A stretch of 13,528 bases of DNA, taken from the NCBI GenBank assembly GCA_028868335.1, contig JAGWUU010000054.1:1-13528 (forward strand). The letters run 5' to 3'. The notes beneath the pieces were generated by a model. It did not search any database, was not told the DNA's origin, and saw nothing but the letters and a program-made list of their open reading frames with translations. Position numbers and translations under genes: made by a program. Of this stretch, positions 11,978 to 13,528 are shown piece after piece. Within the stretch, counting starts at the first letter, position 1, and each line of letters begins with the position of its first letter. The stretch comes from Sphingomonadales bacterium. Lineage in GTDB: Bacteria > Pseudomonadota > Alphaproteobacteria > Sphingomonadales > Sphingomonadaceae.

Positions 11978-13441
11978 ATGTCGAGCCCTCCGGCCCGCAG
12001 CGATGCGGAAACCCCGGTCGATGTTTTCGACGCCGCGCGTGCGGCGCAAGTGCTGGACGCGACCTTGCGCGGGCCGCAATTCAGGAACTCCCAGCGCCAG
12101 GCGGCGCTGTTGCGCTATCTTGTGACCGAGGAGTGCGAAGGGCGCGGCGAAAGGCTGAGCGCCTATGCCATCGCCTTTGACGTGTTCGAGCGCGATACCT
12201 CGTTCAATCCGGCGATCGACAGCATCGTTCGGGTCGAGATGCATCGGCTGCGTGGCAATCTGCAGGCGTGGGGCGAGGATCCGGCCAATGCCGAATCGCT
12301 CATGCTGGAGATCCGGCCGCGCTCCTATCGGCCCAGTCTGGTCGAACGGGTTCCTCCCGCACGCGGGGGGCTGGCGGGCCAGCTTGCGCAGCGGCGGCGT
12401 CTGATCGGACTGACATTGGCCGGTGTGGGCGCCCTGGCGCTGGTGCTTGCCGTGGTGCAGGGGTCCCGGGTTCGCGCCTGCAAATCGGCACGGCCGGAAC
12501 TGTTCCTGCCGCAGTCCGTTCCCGGGCTTTCCGCCGCAGCCGCGGACGACCTCGTCACGCGGTTGCGGGGGATGCTTCACTACTATCCGCTTGTCGCGAT
12601 TGCCGAAGGCTGGTTCGGACGGTGCCAGGGCGTGCCGCAATACGATCTTGGCCTTGCGCGCAATCCCAACGGGATAAGTGCTTCGCTGATGGTGCGGGGT
12701 GAAGAGCGGATCGTGCGAACCTTCGACGTACCGTTCGATCCCGCCAGTTCGGCGCGTGACCATGATATCGCTGCGGCGCAGATCGCCTTCCAGCTTGGCC
12801 ACGACGCCGGGGCAGTGCCGCTCGATGCCTTGCGGCAGACCTGGACGAACGCTCCTGCGGCCGAGCAGTTTTCGTGCCTGATGCGCGCGCACCAGTATTA
12901 CATCAGCAACGCCGGGGTTACGCTCTATCCCTCGGCGCGTGCCTGCCTGATCAAGTATTTCCGCAGCGCCACCAAGGCCGACCTTCCCGCGATGCTCGCC
13001 GCCTTCGAGCTTGAGCCGATCATGACCCCGGCGCAGAAGAAGTACCAGACCCACAACTACTACAACGAGGCCGTTGCCGCGGCATCGAAGATCGATCGGC
13101 TCAATTCAGAGCTTCTGGTCGTGCAGTTGCGCGAAATGCGGCTCGATCCGAAGCGCCGCCGCGGCGATATTCAGGTGGTGCTGGACGAAATGTCCAATGT
13201 CTATGAATTCGAGCCATACGTTCAAAATCAGTTGGCAATGGCGCGTTGCAAATCCACCCAGGAATACGCCGCGGGCTACGAAAATATCAAGCTGGCCCGC
13301 GCGCTTACGTTCGATGGAATAGGGCTGCCCTACGCGGAAGTTTATTGCAATCTGGCGCTGGATCGTAATCAGGACAACGCGAAATTCAATGAAGCACTGG
13401 TCAATGACAGGGCCCCGTTTGTTCAGTTGCTTGTTCTTTAG
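11978..13441 (+). CDS. Membrane-anchored protein with N-terminal winged-helix-like domain
   Basis: A 487-residue protein with three parts. Residues about 20-118 form a domain seen in front of adenylate cyclase or TPR regions in many proteobacterial proteins and described as winged-helix-like: FRNSQRQAALLRYLVTE, then LSAYAIAFDVFERDTSF, then NPAIDSIVRVEMHRLRGNL, ending IRPRSYRP. A single membrane helix follows at about 142-161, preceded by QRRR, which predicts the N-terminal domain inside and the rest outside. The C-terminal 320 residues match nothing I can name; they contain several cysteines (ACKS, GRCQG, FSCLM, RACLI, ARCKS, VYCNL) and are probably helical. The layout recalls ToxR/CadC one-component regulators: signal sensed outside, DNA contacted from the membrane. 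The ATG has AAGG upstream. DNA binding is inferred. Confidence 0.75.
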   Translation: MSSPPARSDAETPVDVFDAARAAQVLDATLRGPQFRNSQRQAALLRYLVTEECEGRGERLSAYAIAFDVFERDTSFNPAIDSIVRVEMHRLRGNLQAWGEDPANAESLMLEIRPRSYRPSLVERVPPARGGLAGQLAQRRRLIGLTLAGVGALALVLAVVQGSRVRACKSARPELFLPQSVPGLSAAAADDLVTRLRGMLHYYPLVAIAEGWFGRCQGVPQYDLGLARNPNGISASLMVRGEERIVRTFDVPFDPASSARDHDIAAAQIAFQLGHDAGAVPLDALRQTWTNAPAAEQFSCLMRAHQYYISNAGVTLYPSARACLIKYFRSATKADLPAMLAAFELEPIMTPAQKKYQTHNYYNEAVAAASKIDRLNSELLVVQLREMRLDPKRRRGDIQVVLDEMSNVYEFEPYVQNQLAMARCKSTQEYAAGYENIKLARALTFDGIGLPYAEVYCNLALDRNQDNAKFNEALVNDRAPFVQLLVL

Positions 13442-13528
13442 AGCCTGATCCGAAATTAGGTTGAGTGGTATCAGCTGGTTAGCTTGACGCCATTCCAAAT
13501 CATTGATTCAGGGGTTTTTGCGAAAACT
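13442..13528. other. Window end, nothing called
   Basis: The last 87 bases are less GC-rich and contain only a small GTTTT-TGCG-AAAAC dyad at 13514-13527, too close to the edge to interpret. Confidence 0.5.

Noticed and set aside
11945..13054. 369-codon open frame on the minus strand
   Set aside because: Antisense shadow of the membrane regulator gene, whose domain and membrane helix make sense on the plus strand.
1..13528. CRISPR array, tRNA or rRNA genes, prophage or transposase
   Set aside because: No regularly spaced repeats, tRNA-like sequence or mobile-element protein was seen on either strand by reading.

Overview
The window looks like chromosomal DNA of an alphaproteobacterium, most likely a sphingomonad (Novosphingobium/Erythrobacter-like). 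The pointers are high GC, a serine palmitoyltransferase beside its own acyl carrier protein (sphingolipid synthesis), the CtrA and DivK cell-cycle regulators, a cysteine-depleted DksA of the alphaproteobacterial kind, and a dispersed intergenic repeat of a type familiar from sphingomonads. There is no sign of a phage, plasmid, transposase or CRISPR array.

Layout. Positions 1-3740, all on the minus strand: the N-terminal part of ctrA (cut by the window edge), a DUF4112 membrane protein, an orphan lipoprotein of the peptide/solute-binding type, a PilZ (c-di-GMP) protein and dksA. Then, on the plus strand at 4070, a small Sel1-repeat protein behind a leader with a near-consensus CtrA box, a GC hairpin and a 16-bp perfect palindrome. 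Positions 4415-7643 (minus) form a tight five-gene operon transcribed DUF3572 -> HAD hydrolase -> RidA -> glycerophosphodiester phosphodiesterase -> FemAB-like acyltransferase, with gaps or overlaps of a few bases. divK starts divergently at 7737.

Positions 8112-8735 hold no convincing protein gene but several inverted repeats, including a 12-bp-arm hairpin of about 75 nt and a nested hairpin in the leader of the next gene. Then come the plus-strand acyl carrier protein, a repeat element, serine palmitoyltransferase and, starting on the base after its stop codon, an exported SGNH/GDSL hydrolase. A strong hairpin separates this operon from a convergent unknown gene (minus, 11250-11681). That gene is divergent from a large membrane-anchored protein with an N-terminal DNA-binding-like domain and an extracytoplasmic C-terminal half. 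The last 87 bases hold nothing I can call.

How the genes fit together. Two themes recur: cell-cycle and second-messenger control (CtrA, DivK, PilZ, DksA, CtrA-type sites) and envelope lipid metabolism (serine palmitoyltransferase with ACP, SGNH hydrolase, glycerophosphodiesterase, FemAB-like transferase). The most promising leads for something undescribed are the SPT-coupled exported hydrolase, the structured leader of the sphingolipid operon, the possible small RNA at 8433-8507, and the one-protein membrane-tethered regulator with its divergent unknown neighbour.
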